Origin: Metellina segmentata
Taxonomy: Eukaryota; Arthropoda; Arachnida; Araneae; Tetragnathidae
Length of the DNA: 64,000 bases
NCBI GenBank assembly: GCA_947359465.1
Contig: OX375876.1
Coordinates: 87,202,184-87,266,183 of the forward strand
Reading direction: 5' to 3'
Part shown: positions 44,376 to 56,764 of the stretch, piece after piece
Layout: every line of letters begins with the position of its first letter
Numbering within the stretch: the first letter of the stretch is position 1
The notes under the pieces: generated by a model
Databases searched by the model: none
What the model was told of the DNA's origin: nothing
Seen by the model: the letters and a program-made list of their open reading frames with translations, nothing else
Position numbers and translations under genes: made by a program

Positions 44376-44692
44376 TTTTATTGAAAAAAATTAATTTTAG
44401 TCGAGCTGTTGTAGTTTGTAATAGAAATCAAAGAAAACGGGGTATCTTTTCAGGGCCAACGATTGTAGTTCAACAATACGCTTGAACTTCAACTTTAGAC
44501 AACAAACTCAATGAAAAAGTGAGTGGCTCGAGTGCTGGGGAAATGTACACACAAACAACATGCTGGGTATTCAATTTCCAAAGCAGCGATCACATTTCGA
44601 GACAAAATTTGCAGTTTTCGTTTGAATTCTGATTTCAGAGGCACTGTATATATCTTTTCTGCAAACAGCAAATTTAGATTGGAAAAAAAAAA

Positions 44693-44695
<3 letters not shown>

Positions 44696-44723
<28 letters not shown>
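44696..44723. repeat. Poly-T run
   Basis: About 28 consecutive T inside the outer Helitron, next to an A-rich stretch. Confidence 0.9.
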
Positions 44724-44727
<4 letters not shown>

Positions 44728-44880
44728 ATTATATTTTGTAAACAATCCCTTCTGCTAGGACATATGTCTTCATTGATGAGAGCGAAGCGAGCATAGGTTC
44801 GCGCAGCGAACCAGTGAGGATTGCAAAGCAATCCTCCGGGGGATGGCGAGCGCTAGCGAGCAGGGTGCTGGCCCCCTAGT

Positions 44881-46897
44881 GGTATATATTTCAGTAAGGA
44901 ATGAGGTGCAGGATCCTTACTAGATTGAATTGGTGCGAGCCCTTGATCTGTACGCATCCAACCCCAGTCTGTAGGTTGTCTTTTGAACCCCAACCACTTC
45001 TGGACTGTATGGTATGTCCGGAAGGCATGGTATCTAGTAGCGTCTTGTATCCATGGCAGCCGTGCCAGATTTTATTTCTGGGTCTTTACAGCAGCCTTGA
45101 TGAAATGTAGGTAACGGAGGCAATCCAAATATTGTGTGTTCATGTCACCCACATACACACTGACGAGATACTTCTCTCCTGCGTTGGCACTTCCGTTTTA
45201 CATTCACCGTCCTTCGAATAGCTATGCCTTTTTCTTTCATCATAATCACTTCATCTTCCTCCAAAATTCTGCGATATATGAAACATATGTCGGTGAAACT
45301 CGCTGAAGTCAAATCCTCAATAAACGACGCTAAACGACGATTTTTGTTGTAATCTCTACCTGATGATATAAAGCATTTACACATGAATGCTCATTAATCA
45401 AACGAATTCCATTTTTGAGTAAAATGTTGCTGAAAAATGTGAAAACCAGAAATCTCCAAACAAAACCGGATGATATGGGAACCTTTTCCAGATTTGCCAA
45501 AACTTATCGTACTTTCACTGCTTTGTAGTTCAATAACTATAGACCGTAGAAAAAAAAATATAAATACAAAAGTTGTAGCAAATTTTGTGTTCTACAACAT
45601 TAGCATTTATTACTTTGCTGTCCGATGCATAGAAACAGAGATATTTAGCAAAAGCTGAAAAAATTCCGAAATTTTCGACGTTTTTTCAATATAACTCTGT
45701 TTGCACAGAGCTTTCGTTTCTGCAATCTTGTTTTTTCCTAGTGGCCTTGGTCCCTACAACATATCCAAAAATTAGAAATACTCGACTTTTTTCAAGGAAA
45801 CCCATTTTTTTGTACATATTGACTGGGCTAGTTGCTTTTCATCGACCCTTGACTTAATTATTCTTAACAATACAAAATAACATTGCATGAAATATATATT
45901 TTTAATAACTTCACTTCATTGAAACGAATTTTTTCACCCATTTAAAAATGCTTTACATTTATACCCTTGGTGAATTAATGTTAGGAATCTTTACCAATCC
46001 CGTGAGATTTATTTATGATGTTTCAGATAACACAAGACCAGATTGTCAGGTTGGATGCAGTTGTGACCTTTGGACTACATTTTACCTTGTTTGGAGCCGA
46101 AATTCGGTATGGGAGCATATTTAGGCTAAAAATGATATTCTGTGTGGCAGCATTTTTTGTATCAGTAGAATGGTCATGCGTAAACTTCATAGAAATATTG
46201 TATTTTACGAATAATATCCCTCATTTTTCTGGTTGTATTTGTCTCTTCGGTCAGAAAAACTTTTATTGTATAAGGATGTCTATTATTTGACATAGTACGT
46301 CGTGTATGGCGCAGCATTTCCAGTTGCGCCATAAAGCCCCAAAACCAATAAGATTATTCGTTCCTTATGAATATAAAAAAAAATACGTAGATACGACTTC
46401 ACTGTTAGTAATCAAGGTGTTTTCTGTAAAGAAAAATAAAGAGAGCGCTACTGTTTTTGTGGTTCTACTTTCTTTCGGAGGTGACGTCACAACTTGTTTT
46501 TTTTTATTCGATTTCAACACGTCGCCCAAATAGAAATGGTCAAAAATTTGTGATTTTTTTCTGAAAACACGATGAACGCATGTATTGCAAAGTATCTGAA
46601 GAAAATTACCGTTAAACATCACTAAAGTGGAATCAAATTCATGCTCAACCTGAAAGTATTTTTTTAGTAACCCTTACCGGTTGTTTGTTTGCGTTTCCAC
46701 TAAAAAATGTAGAAAATAAACTACTTTTATGTGATAAAAAACTTTACAAAATTATTTTGGCGAATCTGGACTTTTTAAAGCCAAATTGAGCGCTTTCTCC
46801 TTCCTCAAATCTGGTAACCCTAAGCGTGACCATGTTAGAAGAAAACACAAAATTAAAATTTCTCCGGATACATATCCGAATTCTTCCCAACCTGAGC
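44881..46897. other. Unassigned interval
   Basis: Short frames (for example 79 codons minus at 45145-45384, 91 codons plus at 46015-46290) lack recognisable motifs. The sequence is moderately AT-rich. Confidence 0.35.
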
Positions 46898-46905
46898 ATT
46901 TAGAA

Positions 46906-48266
46906 CAGGGGTGGCCAACCTGTGGCGCATGCGCCAAACTTGGCACATTGGATGATTACAAGTGGCGCATTGCATTATTGTGCCTCCTTATTCTTTTGAA
47001 GTAGGCGCCACAACTGAAAATATCTTCAGATTTTCAACAACACAGTACTCTCAATTCAATTCAGACCTTTCTTACTCCTCATTTTGTCGCAATTCTTTGA
47101 GTTTGCAATTTATATTCTGTGTGATACGACGTACTTGTGATCTGTTTGTTCTTTTTCAAGATTTTTTGTACTTTTTATGGTTTTTTTTTTACATTTCTGT
47201 TATCTATCACTGTGCAAAAGAAGCGCAAAAAGTATGAGTGAAAAAGTGAATTTAATGAACAGTAAGAAAAGGAGTTATTTACAGCAAGTCTATCAGGAAA
47301 ATCGTTTTTTTTTTTCATTGTTTTTGAAACTACTCTATCACATAATAGAAGACATGATTTTAATAAACACTATAAAACCCTCATCAGGCTAACATAGAAG
47401 GAAAAATTAAACTTTTTCTCGGGTTGGAGTTACATTAAGAATATGTGACTAAGAAAAGGAAGAAATCAGAAGACAAAATATTTTTGCTAATGTAAGTTGT
47501 GAAGACGAGGTGATAACAGAAGCGTCCTATGAAATTGCTTTAGCACTGGCGAAAAAAAAACCTATTCTGACGGAGAAGCCTTGTTTCCAAATATTTGCAA
47601 GCCATCTTGGTTATAAAGGTATTGAAAAGAAATCAGACAAAATTGCTATACCAAGACAGACTAATGCTAGCTGTATCGTGGATGTGCTGCGGAACAATTT
47701 GACCAAATATATTAAAATTAGTTATTACAAGGGTCATTTGAAAGTCGTTTTCTTGATTTGGCTACAGAAGAAAACAACATGATCGCATTAATAAAGCATT
47801 TTCACTTAGTGAATGAAGATGCCTAGTAACATACAAATGGTACTTATTGATTTCAAAACAAATTCGTTATTGAAATTGAAGTTGCATGAGCTTTATTATT
47901 CAGATCAAAATGCTTCCGACATGATTAATTTCTGGTGTTCATTACACTGTAAACACTTTCCGGAACTAAGAAAATGTGCAAAAAGTTATATATGTCGTGT
48001 TGGAACGACATACAGATGGGATCAAGTATTTTCATCCATGAAATTTATTAAAAGGAACACGAGGTCGCGAATGACTGATTCAAATTGGAAGAATTCTCTG
48101 TAATAGACATTGTTTTACATACAATATAGTTAAATCATTTTAAAATGTTAATTATGTCGATAAAGATACTTTTATTAAAAAGACAAGGTGCTTGAGTTGT
48201 ATGGCGCATCTGAACTCGTATGTGAAAAAAATTGGCGCACAGTATGTAAAAGGTTGGCTACCCCTG
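46906..48266 (+). mobile_element. hAT transposon (GTF2IRD2-like type)
   Basis: Ends caggggtggccaacc (46906) and ggttggctacccctg (to 48266). Flanking 8-mers atttagaa (46898-46905) and attcagaa (48267-48274) differ at one base. It is 1.36 kb, longer than its inverted relative at 14461 but still lacking much of the gene. Confidence 0.9.
47507..48103 (+). pseudogene. hAT transposase remnant
   Basis: One frame (47507-47780) reads VITEASYEIALALAKKKPIL and continues toward FGYKGIEK-like codons. A second (47813-48103) reads WCSLHCKHFPELRKCAKSYI and ends GTTYRWDQVFSSMKFIKRNT then RSRMTDSNWKNSL. The latter matches the C-terminal CEQ.FS.MK..K...R...TD..L.N.L block of GTF2IRD2/EPM2AIP1-type hAT proteins. 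The central catalytic region between the frames is mostly deleted. Confidence 0.75.
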
Positions 48267-48274
48267 ATTCAGAA

Positions 48275-49034
48275 TCTCTTATTTTACAACAAATGAAGAT
48301 ACAAATTTTTCTACCGGCTGCTAACATACGTATCAATCAACAAATAAAAATAAATCAGCTCGAAATCTTTTTCTTAAGAAATTCTGGTCGCGAAATTTGA
48401 ATTACGAGAACGTGACTGAGAGAAAGTGGAATTTGACTTAAGAGCAATGGGAAGCAATTCATCAACTTCCATAACACATTCTCCATAGATGGACTCGAAA
48501 AAAAACATTTTTTCCTACTGGTTTTAATATTCATCCACATAATAGAGATTTTTATATTTTTCTGCGATTACCAAGATATTTTTTTGAAAACTTAGATAAG
48601 TTGCCCAATCATGTTATCAAACTAGATAACAATGTAACGAATAAACATAGGCAACATTTTGCGTTGGTTTCTTATTTCCTATCTCTTGTGCCTCGTTGCT
48701 GATAGTGTATCTTCATCCTTGATATTTTGAGGGATTCAAAATTTTAAGGACAGCGTGGTTCGAGTAGATAATTAGTTATGTGATAGCTTTTAGCAGAAAA
48801 TTTTTTAACTGTAAACTTAACACCAAACCCTCCGAAGTTATGAATTTGCACAATACTATTGTCCGGACGTGCTGTAAAATTTATTTAGAAACGAACAAAG
48901 ATGTTTGAAATAGCATGAAATATACTGTACAATAGTTGTAAAAAATATACGTCAGTTGAATTTTGTCATCTACGTATAATGATAAGAAAGGGTATTGTTT
49001 GAAAACACTCTAACAAAAAACCTTTTTCTAGACA
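48275..49034. other. Unassigned interval
   Basis: AT-rich, no gene or repeat recognised. Confidence 0.35.
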
Positions 49035-49036
49035 TA

Positions 49037-50290
49037 CAGGGGATGGACAAAGTATGGAAACACCTAAAAAGCATGTAACATTGCATAATATGGTGTAGGG
49101 AAACCTTTGGTATTCAAAACAGCTTGCAGTCTTCCCGGAATGGATAAATACAGTTCGTGTATTCTTGCCAAGGGAATCTTGTACAAATCTTGATCTTCCT
49201 GCAAAACGGTGGCAAGTTCAGATAACGATGATGGCAATGGATACGATCACGCACTTTCCTCTCCAATGTAGACCACAAAGATTCAATAATATTGAAGTCT
49301 GGTGACTGTGGTGGTCAGGGGAGATGTGACAAATCATCCTCGTGCTCAGGAAACCAGTCCTAGACGATGTGATCTGTGTGAACAGGGACTTTGTCGTCTT
49401 GGAAGACACCATCACCATTGGGGAACAAAGTTTGTATCATGAGATGGACTTGATCGGCCAAAATGTTCACATAATCCTTGGCCTTAATGTGCCCTTACAG
49501 AGTAATCATAGCGCCCATAGAAAACCACGATATGACTGGCCAAACCATCAAAGAACCCCCGCTATGTTTCACTCTTAGCAACAAGCAGTCTGTGTTATAG
49601 GCTTGGGATGGCGTTCGCCTGATGTAAACTCGGCCAGAAGTGAGAAACAAAACTCATCCAACCAAATTACAGTCTTCCATTGCTCCATAGTCCAGGCTTT
49701 ATGACTTAAATATCACTTTTTCCTGTTACAAGCATTAGCATTACTGATGAATGGTTTTTGAATTGCAGCTCGGCCAGAAATATCCTGCTTATGGGGCTCC
49801 CTTCTTATTGCTTTGGTACTCACAGGGTTTGTGAGTACGACACTCATTTCAGCAGTAACTTTTGCAGCAGTGGTCTTCTTATTTTTAGTCACAATCCTCC
49901 TTAATGATCGTCTGACACGATCACTCAACACACACTTACGTCCGCGCTGTGGTTTAGCGGATGATGTTTTTCCGCTTTTCAAATATGATCAATAATAAAT
50001 CTTAGATACAGTACCTCTTGAAACACTAAACACTTCGACTACCTTGCTTACGGAAGCACCCACCAGACGAGCTCCAACAATTTGCCCACATTCGAAGTCT
50101 GTTAGCTCTGACATAATGCAATTACAACTTCACAGAACAATACTCCGACAACGACTGACCATATTTACGACGCTGTATAAGTAGCGTCAGTAGGCGAAAA
50201 CACCAGCGCCACCTACACATTTCACTAAAATAAAGAATTTTTTCAAGCATACATTTCATGAGGTGTTTTCATATTTTTATCCAACCCCTG
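49037..50290 (-). mobile_element. Tc1-like transposon, full length
   Basis: Terminal repeats caggggatggacaaagtatg (49037) and tatttttatccaacccctg (to 50290), with TA at 49035-49036 and 50291-50292. It is 1,254 bp, the normal Tc1 size. Confidence 0.95.
49090..50114 (-). pseudogene. Tc1-like transposase with stops
   Basis: Start at 50114: MSELTDFECGQIVGARLVGA, then VVEVFSVSRGTVSKIYY and a premature stop near 49991. The same frame continues with RGRKCVLSDRVRRSLRRIVT and AEMSVVLTNPVSTKAIRREP. Further on, WKTVIWLDEFCFSLL holds the first catalytic motif near 49655, DDKVPVHTDHIV the second near 49385, and PQSPDFNIIESLWS the glutamate motif near 49290. All three motifs and the C-terminus (near 49090) are recognisable, so the copy is complete but inactivated by point changes and small indels. 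Confidence 0.92.
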
Positions 50291-50292
50291 TA

Positions 50293-50819
50293 AGTATATT
50301 TTGTTTAGTGAAAATAAACATTCAATCATCAAGCATCAATTCTGATCTCGAAGAATGTCATCACCTGGTAACGAGGAGCTTCGACCTTGGTCCTCCACTA
50401 AATATCCAACCATGTCAACATTCCTTTCGTATATATATTCTTTTGGCTGTTTTAGTTGGCACTATGCATTGCAACCCGCTCTAGAGACCCATTACACATG
50501 GTGCGTCAGCTATGTGAGGGCAAAATTTGATTTTGAAGAAAAAAGAAAATCAAGTAGGAAAACCAATACATTACAAAAGGTTATTTGTAAAATATGTAAC
50601 TTCGATAAAGGCTTAGATGCGACCTCTAAAACGACTATTTGCGTTGATGAAATGGTCCTAATTTATATTGGCTTTAAATTCCCCGATGGCAGCCATCAAC
50701 AAATCTTGAAATTGTGAGTATACTTGTTGGTTTCCCCCTTTCAACGGCAGGTCAGACAACTATTTCAGAAGGATTAAACCATACGATTTAGGAAGTCAGA
50801 TTTAGGAGTAACATCCTGT
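50293..50819. other. Unassigned interval
   Basis: A 120-codon plus frame (50355-50717), with KVICKICNFDKGLD inside, is the longest. I do not recognise it and see no promoter or splice context, so it is left uncalled. Confidence 0.35.
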
Positions 50820-51165
50820 TCTTGTGGGCGGTGATGGTCCAGGAGGTCATGAGCAATGAGGAAAGTGTCTCCTCACATTTTGGTCATGGTCGAAATTCCC
50901 AGGAGTGGTTGACCGAAACTTTTCGCGATCAAGGTATTCCTAACATTTGGCCTCCTAGCTCACCTGATTTAATCCCCCGTACAAGATATGAGACGTCGTT
51001 GAGAGAGTGATCGACAAGCAATGTTTATCAAACATATTCACAATACCAAGGACTCGTTAAAAGCTTCCGATTTGGACGTTAAGTCCAACATTCATAAGGA
51101 TGATCTGATCAGTGCACTTCGTCGTATCAGAAGCCATATAGAGAGTTTAGACGGGTTTTTTTAAT
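50820..51165 (+). pseudogene. mariner-like transposase C-terminal fragment
   Basis: The frame from about 50880 reads SHFGHGRNSQEWLTETFRDQ and NIWPPSSPDLIP, matching the W...SSPDLNPLDY third-motif region of the mariner-related enzymes in which the last residue is D. Beyond a shift, ALRRIRSHIESLDGFF resembles the C-terminal R.R.E..I block. Terminal repeats not found. Confidence 0.65.
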
Positions 51166-52222
51166 AAACTTTTGCAATCTTTAAAATATTCTAATTTCTA
51201 CCAATTTTTGATGATTTTGAAAGCACTGTCCCATTAAATATTTCCTAGTTGAGTAATACTATGAGGTTTGATTCATACCGTTGTCTACATAAAGACGTTT
51301 CTACGAACAGCACTTCTGGGAGTCCTCTAATGACAAACATACAAACATTTCCTATATTTCAAAACTGCTCAAATAACAACACATTGTTACATTATAACAC
51401 CATTTGTAAACGCCTTTTAAGGAAAAATCAATTTTCATACGAATTATAAAATGATTAGAGGAATTTTAATGTTTCAAAAATCCATTTCAATAGTATTTTT
51501 TTTTCACATTACTGACGAACAACACAAATATTTGCCATCGTAATTCATGTTAAAAGTTTTAAATCAAACTGTCATTAAAAAAGTAGCTGATCAAACCAAA
51601 ATAGGACTACTAAAAGCAACAGCTTCAGAATTTTCTGTGAGGAAACTTTAACTTTTACAAAGTGTTCAAAAATGAAGACAGATATTACAATTTCCTTCAC
51701 ATTCTGATGGAGTTATTTTGCTCGTGATTTTGAAATGCATGCATCACTTTCTTTAAAACTTCGCATACGAACATCCATCAAAAACAACTTATAACAATCT
51801 CGAAATCCAGACAGTCTTGCTTCGAATCAAACCCACATGGCTTCAGTACAAAAGGCTTTCAAATCTTCCACTACGAAGCGATACGGCATGCAGATACTTC
51901 TTCCAAAAAATACTTTTTCTTCCAAGTTATGAAGTGGAATGAAATGGCGCTGCTCTCGAGACAATAAGTTCTTCTTTTCGAAATCACCGACGCGGAATAC
52001 TAAGTTGAGGACTGATAAAGTGCCTCTCTTACGAGTGTCTGAAGACAGTTTTATGTCCTTTTCCCTTTTCGTCATGTAACTCCATACCTCTCCATAAAAT
52101 CTTTTATATTGGCTGAGTATTAAAGAACAGACAAAAGAATTTTTTCAACACTTTTGGCTTTACAAGGGAGTGAAATTTGGATTCTTCTTAGACATCCGTC
52201 TGGGATGTGCTAGTATTTCCCT
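51166..52222. other. Unassigned interval
   Basis: No domain-bearing frame. The 82-codon minus frame at 51827-52075 is unsupported. Confidence 0.35.
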
Positions 52223-52235
52223 CCTATCACTTCGT

Positions 52236-52565
52236 GCCGACCAACCGGTATAGTGGTTAAGGTGTTAGCCTCTAGAACGGAAGGTTCCTGGTTCGAATCC
52301 GGGTCCGGGTATGGATGTTTGTAAACGTATGGTGTAGAGGCGGCTGGTGCACCTTAAATCTGTCGTGGCCGAAAGTCCTCACGTTGGGTTGGCGTGGAAG
52401 TTTGGAGAGTGGGGTGCCAGCTCAGGTGTTGCTTCGTCATCTGACCGTGGTTCAAAATTACGAGGTGTTGTCCTCGGATCTTTCCCTTAAGGGACTGATC
52501 CCGGACCGTCGTCAATAGCCCGTTGTGTTGCTCTAGTACGACGTTAACTAAAAAATTACCAATTA
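52236..52565 (+). mobile_element. SINE-A, full-length reference copy
   Basis: The tRNA-like head starts gccgaccaaccggtatagtg. It has an A-box-like tagtggttaagg (52251-52262) and a B-box ggttcgaatcc (52290-52300), so RNA polymerase III transcription is expected. The central block ggctggtgcaccttaaatct then gtcgtggccgaaagtcctc covers 52342-52380. The body ends ttgctctagtacgacgttaa and the tail is AATTACC repeats. The acceptor ends do not pair, so this is not a tRNA gene. cctatcacttcgt (13 bp) is duplicated at 52223-52235 and 52566-52578, showing target-primed insertion. It is close to the sequence of other young copies, so probably recent. Confidence 0.95.
52251..52300 (+). promoter_or_regulatory. 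Internal pol III promoter (A and B boxes) of SINE-A
   Basis: A-box-like tagtggttaagg and B-box ggttcgaatcc are 27 bases apart, within the spacing seen in tRNA genes. Function is inferred from the tRNA-like layout. Confidence 0.7.
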
Positions 52566-52578
52566 CCTATCACTTCGT

Positions 52579-54216
52579 TGCACGTGAAGGCTTTATACTT
52601 CACGTTTGGTGTTTTCTTTGCACAAAACTATTAGTCCACAGGGTGACTATGGTTGTCACTTTACCAAGTATTGAGGCGGATGCAGGCAGAAGGACCAGTG
52701 GAATCACTCAGGTTATATCCATTCAATTTGGTCTGAAGGAGATACAAAAATTTTTTTTTCTCCTTCACGGAAAATTTGCAAGGACTTGGTACAGGTGAGT
52801 CAGAGGAACCCTGGTACAAGAACCAATATCCGGAAGGGGAGTGTGAAAAGTTTTTTTTATTGCACAGAGTAGGCTGTTTTATAGTTTGTGGTGACCTCAT
52901 TCACCACAAGAAATTAAAATAAACAATACAGTAGTATAGCAATGTGACTTATCTCCACCATGAAGTTCCCTTTGACAGATAAAGTTACACAATGACTGCT
53001 AAAAGCACCATAGGAGAGTTCATGGACGTTATCATCCATTGCATGACCACACATATAGAAGTTCACGAGTGATCTTAATGCAAGTTTCACCGTCTCCCAC
53101 AATTTTCAATTTATCAACATGTGATAGCATCTAACAAATTCAGCCATTTGTGAATTCTGGAGGGAGACTATTGTGTTGAACTTAGCCACTACTACAAAAG
53201 TTAACTTACAATACAATAGTTTTTATGTATAGTATATAAGTTTTCAGAAAAAAATGACGTTGTCCTCCTGTAAATACATTCTAAGTGAACTTTTGTCAAA
53301 AAGGCCAATGGCTAATGAACAAAAACTTAAAAAGAACCTATGTGCTTATTGGCCTTTTGAACAATTTCGATATTTCCATTAATTTAAGTAGAAACTACTA
53401 ATGTAGAGCATTGACTCTTTTGGAAGATTGTACTGAGAATAAATATTCAACATCCTACGTCACTCACCGAGAATATAAGTATGAAAATGGTGTTTAAAAA
53501 AAAGGTAAGGCCATGAGTGGTTCCTGAGAATGCAGGAGTTATGATTAAAGTAGTAAGGCGCAAAGGTAAGTTTTGCTCGATAAAATCTCCCAGTTCCTCA
53601 GCCATGGTTCGTACCAGTACCAACTAAACGTTAACACAGATCTTAGAGTTCAAGAGAACGGATTCACAAACAGAAAACACGAAACCACGGACTATTTTTA
53701 AGAAATTACTATTTTAGTATTCATAGTGAAACAATCGAGGTCTTCCAAACTGTGTACTTAAATAATTAAAAACAGAAGCGCTTCTTCCAACATTCATCTA
53801 CCGACAACAGGGTAAATATAAGAAAATACATTACATTACAGTCGACGACGAAACAAAAGAGTGTATCACTCGGCACATAACCAGTTTTCCGGCTTATGAA
53901 AGTCCTCATAACTTTAGAGAAAAGGCGGCAATACAATACGGCTTAGTTTTAAGTCTGGATTTATCTATGGCGTGAATGGCTTCGGCGATACTTGGAGAGC
54001 AATGGAAAGAAAGCGAAACTGCTCTCATTGCATTGCTGTTAAACTGCTTTATTTTTACCATACACAATCGAAGAACATTGATTCGTGCAATACATATTCC
54101 TGCAATAGCAAAACCAAAAACATGCATAGTAATAACATCTCCGGAGTGAATTATCATTCACTCCAGAGAACCTGATCTCATTAACACGGATACGGATACA
54201 ATCCATGCATATATAG
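52579..54216. other. Unassigned interval
   Basis: No gene or repeat recognised. The overlapping short frames at 52523-53102 and 53906-54175 show no domain. Confidence 0.35.
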
Positions 54217-54223
54217 AAAAGGC

Positions 54224-54667
54224 GGGCCGGGTGGCCTCGTCGGCAGGGCGTCGAGCTCGTGACTGACTGATCATGAGTTCGAACCCGGCCAACCGAAAAC
54301 TCCCATGTACGCTAAAGGTGACTGGTGCACGAAATATCTGTCGTGGTCACAAAGTCCTCCAAGTTCCCATAAAAAATCAATACCTATGGGGGTGCCAAAC
54401 CAGGGATTAGTTGGTCTCTGGTTTGGATCAAAATTACAACCGTGTGCCTGAGGATGATTGAATGTTGTGAAAATGTGACCTCTCTGTAAAAACGAGACGT
54501 GTCTATGTGCTGCCACCTGTTGGCTAAAAAAAAGTTCGAGCTAATTCGGACTTCCTCCCAATGGGGCTCACTTGCATTTAAGCCGCACCCCCCTCGCCTC
54601 TTGCCGTCTACGACGGGCCTGGCACTCCGATGGTCTGCCAGTGTAGGCATAAGAAACAACAACATAA
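54224..54667 (+). mobile_element. SINE-B: unrelated head and tail, shared central block
   Basis: Its head gggccgggtggcctcgtcgg with B-box gagttcgaaccc (54275-54286) is different from the main SINE-A head. At 54320-54360 gactggtgcacgaaatatct then gtcgtggtcacaaagtcctc aligns with the SINE-A central block. The 3' part (caatggggctcacttgcatt, and the end gcataagaaacaacaacata) is unrelated to SINE-A. aaaaggc flanks it at 54217-54223 and 54668-54674. Confidence 0.85.
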
Positions 54668-54691
54668 AAAAGGCTAGAAATGACGGCATGT

Positions 54692-55015
54692 AGGTAGTTA
54701 ATTAACGTCGTACTGGAGCAACACAACTGGCTATTGGCAATGATCAGGGATAAATCCCGAAGAGAAAGGACAAGGACAAAGCCTCGTCATTTTGAACTAC
54801 GGTTAGAGGACGAGAACAACAATTTTGTTGGCTCCCCACTCTCCAAACGTCCACACCATACCAACATGAGGATATTTGAGGCCACTTCTAATTTAACGTG
54901 TACCAGCTATGGTACACGACGGTCTTTGACTAGACCGGGTTTCGAACTCGCAACTCTCCTATTGGAAGTTAACAATGGAAGAGCAATAGTCTGGGCTATT
55001 ACGGCTCGGCTGAAA
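54692..55015 (-). mobile_element. SINE-A-type copy with second head type
   Basis: Minus-strand copy with AACTACC-type tail (taggtagttaattaacgtcg), body, central block (atttaacgtgtaccagctat) and a head containing ttcgaactcgcaactctcct. The head resembles those at 1745-2044 and 16528. It sits about 25 bases past the SINE-B copy. Confidence 0.85.
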
Positions 55016-56764
55016 ATGAAGCATTGACAGTATATTTCCCATGACGTGTCAATCAATATCAAGAAAATCATTGTTTCGTGTGGTGGAAATGCCTCGACGC
55101 GATTTTTCCAACACCCCGATTCTTTCAAATTAACCTGGTAATAGGTAGAAAAATGAAACTTTACAGACTTCTTTATCAAAAATCAAGGAAATTATATTAA
55201 TTCAGGAAGAGAAATTGCAGTTTTACAAAACTTTTCTGGAGAGCTACTAGCGAGTTCACTGGAGACGCGGACCAATTCGGAAGAGGAATTCTGCAACCCC
55301 ACCGTGTCTGCTGCAACCACTCAATAATGAGTCCTTGTCTCTAGCTACATTAAAAACAAGATTTGATGAGTCTTCAACGGAACATCACAGTGACAATAAC
55401 AAGCTATTATTTTCATCAGCAATTGCAGAAACTGATACGATCTCAGACTGATCAGAAGAATGTTCTAAAGATGAAGTCAGTAATGATTTTAGTGTGTTAA
55501 TTTATTTTTTTACTGGCCTTGCTTCTATAATTTACATGGTTGAAGTTTCACTTAGTTTTAATACTTCACTTCGTGTAAAATGTTCAATAAAATGAATTAT
55601 TCCGTTTGACAAGAACATTAAAATGTCTTGTAAATGCCAATATCCATTTCCATGGAATGTTTCTGTAGAGCCAGTGTCCAGAAAATTTTCGTGGAAGCTG
55701 AAAATTTAAAAATCACAGTTGTTTTCTAGTAAATGTGTGTGTGCATTGACATAAAAGAAAACTTAAAACATCACAACTTCTGAAAGAACTTTTTAAATTC
55801 TGCATTAAAAATTTAAAAATAATAAATTCCAAATCGTCTGTTACTCAAACCTTGCAAAATGGACATGTAGTGCAACTTTGTCTACAAAAAGTACTTCATG
55901 GTGGAGATAGGTTACACAGTTATATATTGGGTACCAAACCTTAGTAGGAAGAGTGACGATGTCCACATACGATGCCTTTTACACACAATGAGTCACACAT
56001 CTTGCTAAAGATTCAAAAAGTTATATTTTAATAGTGTTGATAAAATAAAAGTATGAGGTCATTTGCGGTTTCTTAAAAACACTAATGCAAAGAAATAACC
56101 TTTCGATTGTCATCTTGTGAATCATTTTCGTTTGTTTTAGTCAAATACATTGCTTCAATACTACCAAAAAAATTTTCAAAATTGATCCATGTTAAATGTT
56201 AAGACTAGACAGATTTATATGAAATACTAATTAGTTGTAAGGAGAGAAGAGAGACCACAAAATCAATAGTTTGAACTTAAGGTATGGTATAAGCCTTTAG
56301 CTACCAATATATGGAAGGGATGTTTCATATTACTACAGTCTATTCTCTGAATCGAGGTCTAGAGAGACTTCAAGCATCGTTTGACCTGCTCGATTCTCCA
56401 CCACAATAATTTAAAAACTGAAAACAACAGGGATTTAAACCATTTTAGAATAAACGAAATAAAAAAAGATAAAAATGCCCAAAACTAAGGAATTTTAAGT
56501 GATTTGATCTTTTTTACAGAATGAAATGCTAAAGGATTTTAAAGGATTATGCAACTATGTTTTTTTTTTCCAAGTCGCCTCTAAAAGAGTGTACAAGATA
56601 AGTTGCTTTGCTCATGATTTTAAAATGTGTGTACGATATTTCTTTATGACTTTACATGTAGAGTATTTATCATGCATCATATCACGTAGAACATCCCCGA
56701 ATTTACAAGAGGATGTCATTTATCTCCCACATCTGCACTCCAAGCCCAAAATTCAAGATGGATG
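55016..56764. other. Unassigned interval
   Basis: A stretch at 55200-55450 is less AT-rich but has no open frame longer than chance. Nothing else recognised. Confidence 0.35.

Larger units (their letters stand above)
43391..44879 (+). mobile_element. Non-autonomous Helitron (outer copy)
   Basis: Starts tctatatatataattctctt after an A at 43390 and ends ggccccctag at 44879 before a T. This is the TC...CTAG structure with A/T target typical of Helitrons. A GC-rich region with short hairpins (ggcgagcgctagcgagcagg) precedes the end. Removing the inner copy leaves about 641 bp without Rep or helicase coding. Confidence 0.85.

Noticed and set aside
43391..44879. Isomerising inverted-repeat segment or large fold-back element
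   Set aside because: Fully explained by one Helitron inserted in inverted orientation into another copy of itself.
45145..45384. Helicase or Rep fragment next to the Helitrons
   Set aside because: The minus frame has no helicase or Rep motif; proximity alone is not evidence.
50355..50717. 120-codon open frame as a gene
   Set aside because: No recognisable domain or partner sequence; it may be a relic but nothing supports a call.
52236..52305. tRNA gene at the SINE-A head
   Set aside because: A and B boxes are present, but the 5' and 3' ends do not form an acceptor stem and the sequence continues into a SINE body with target duplication.
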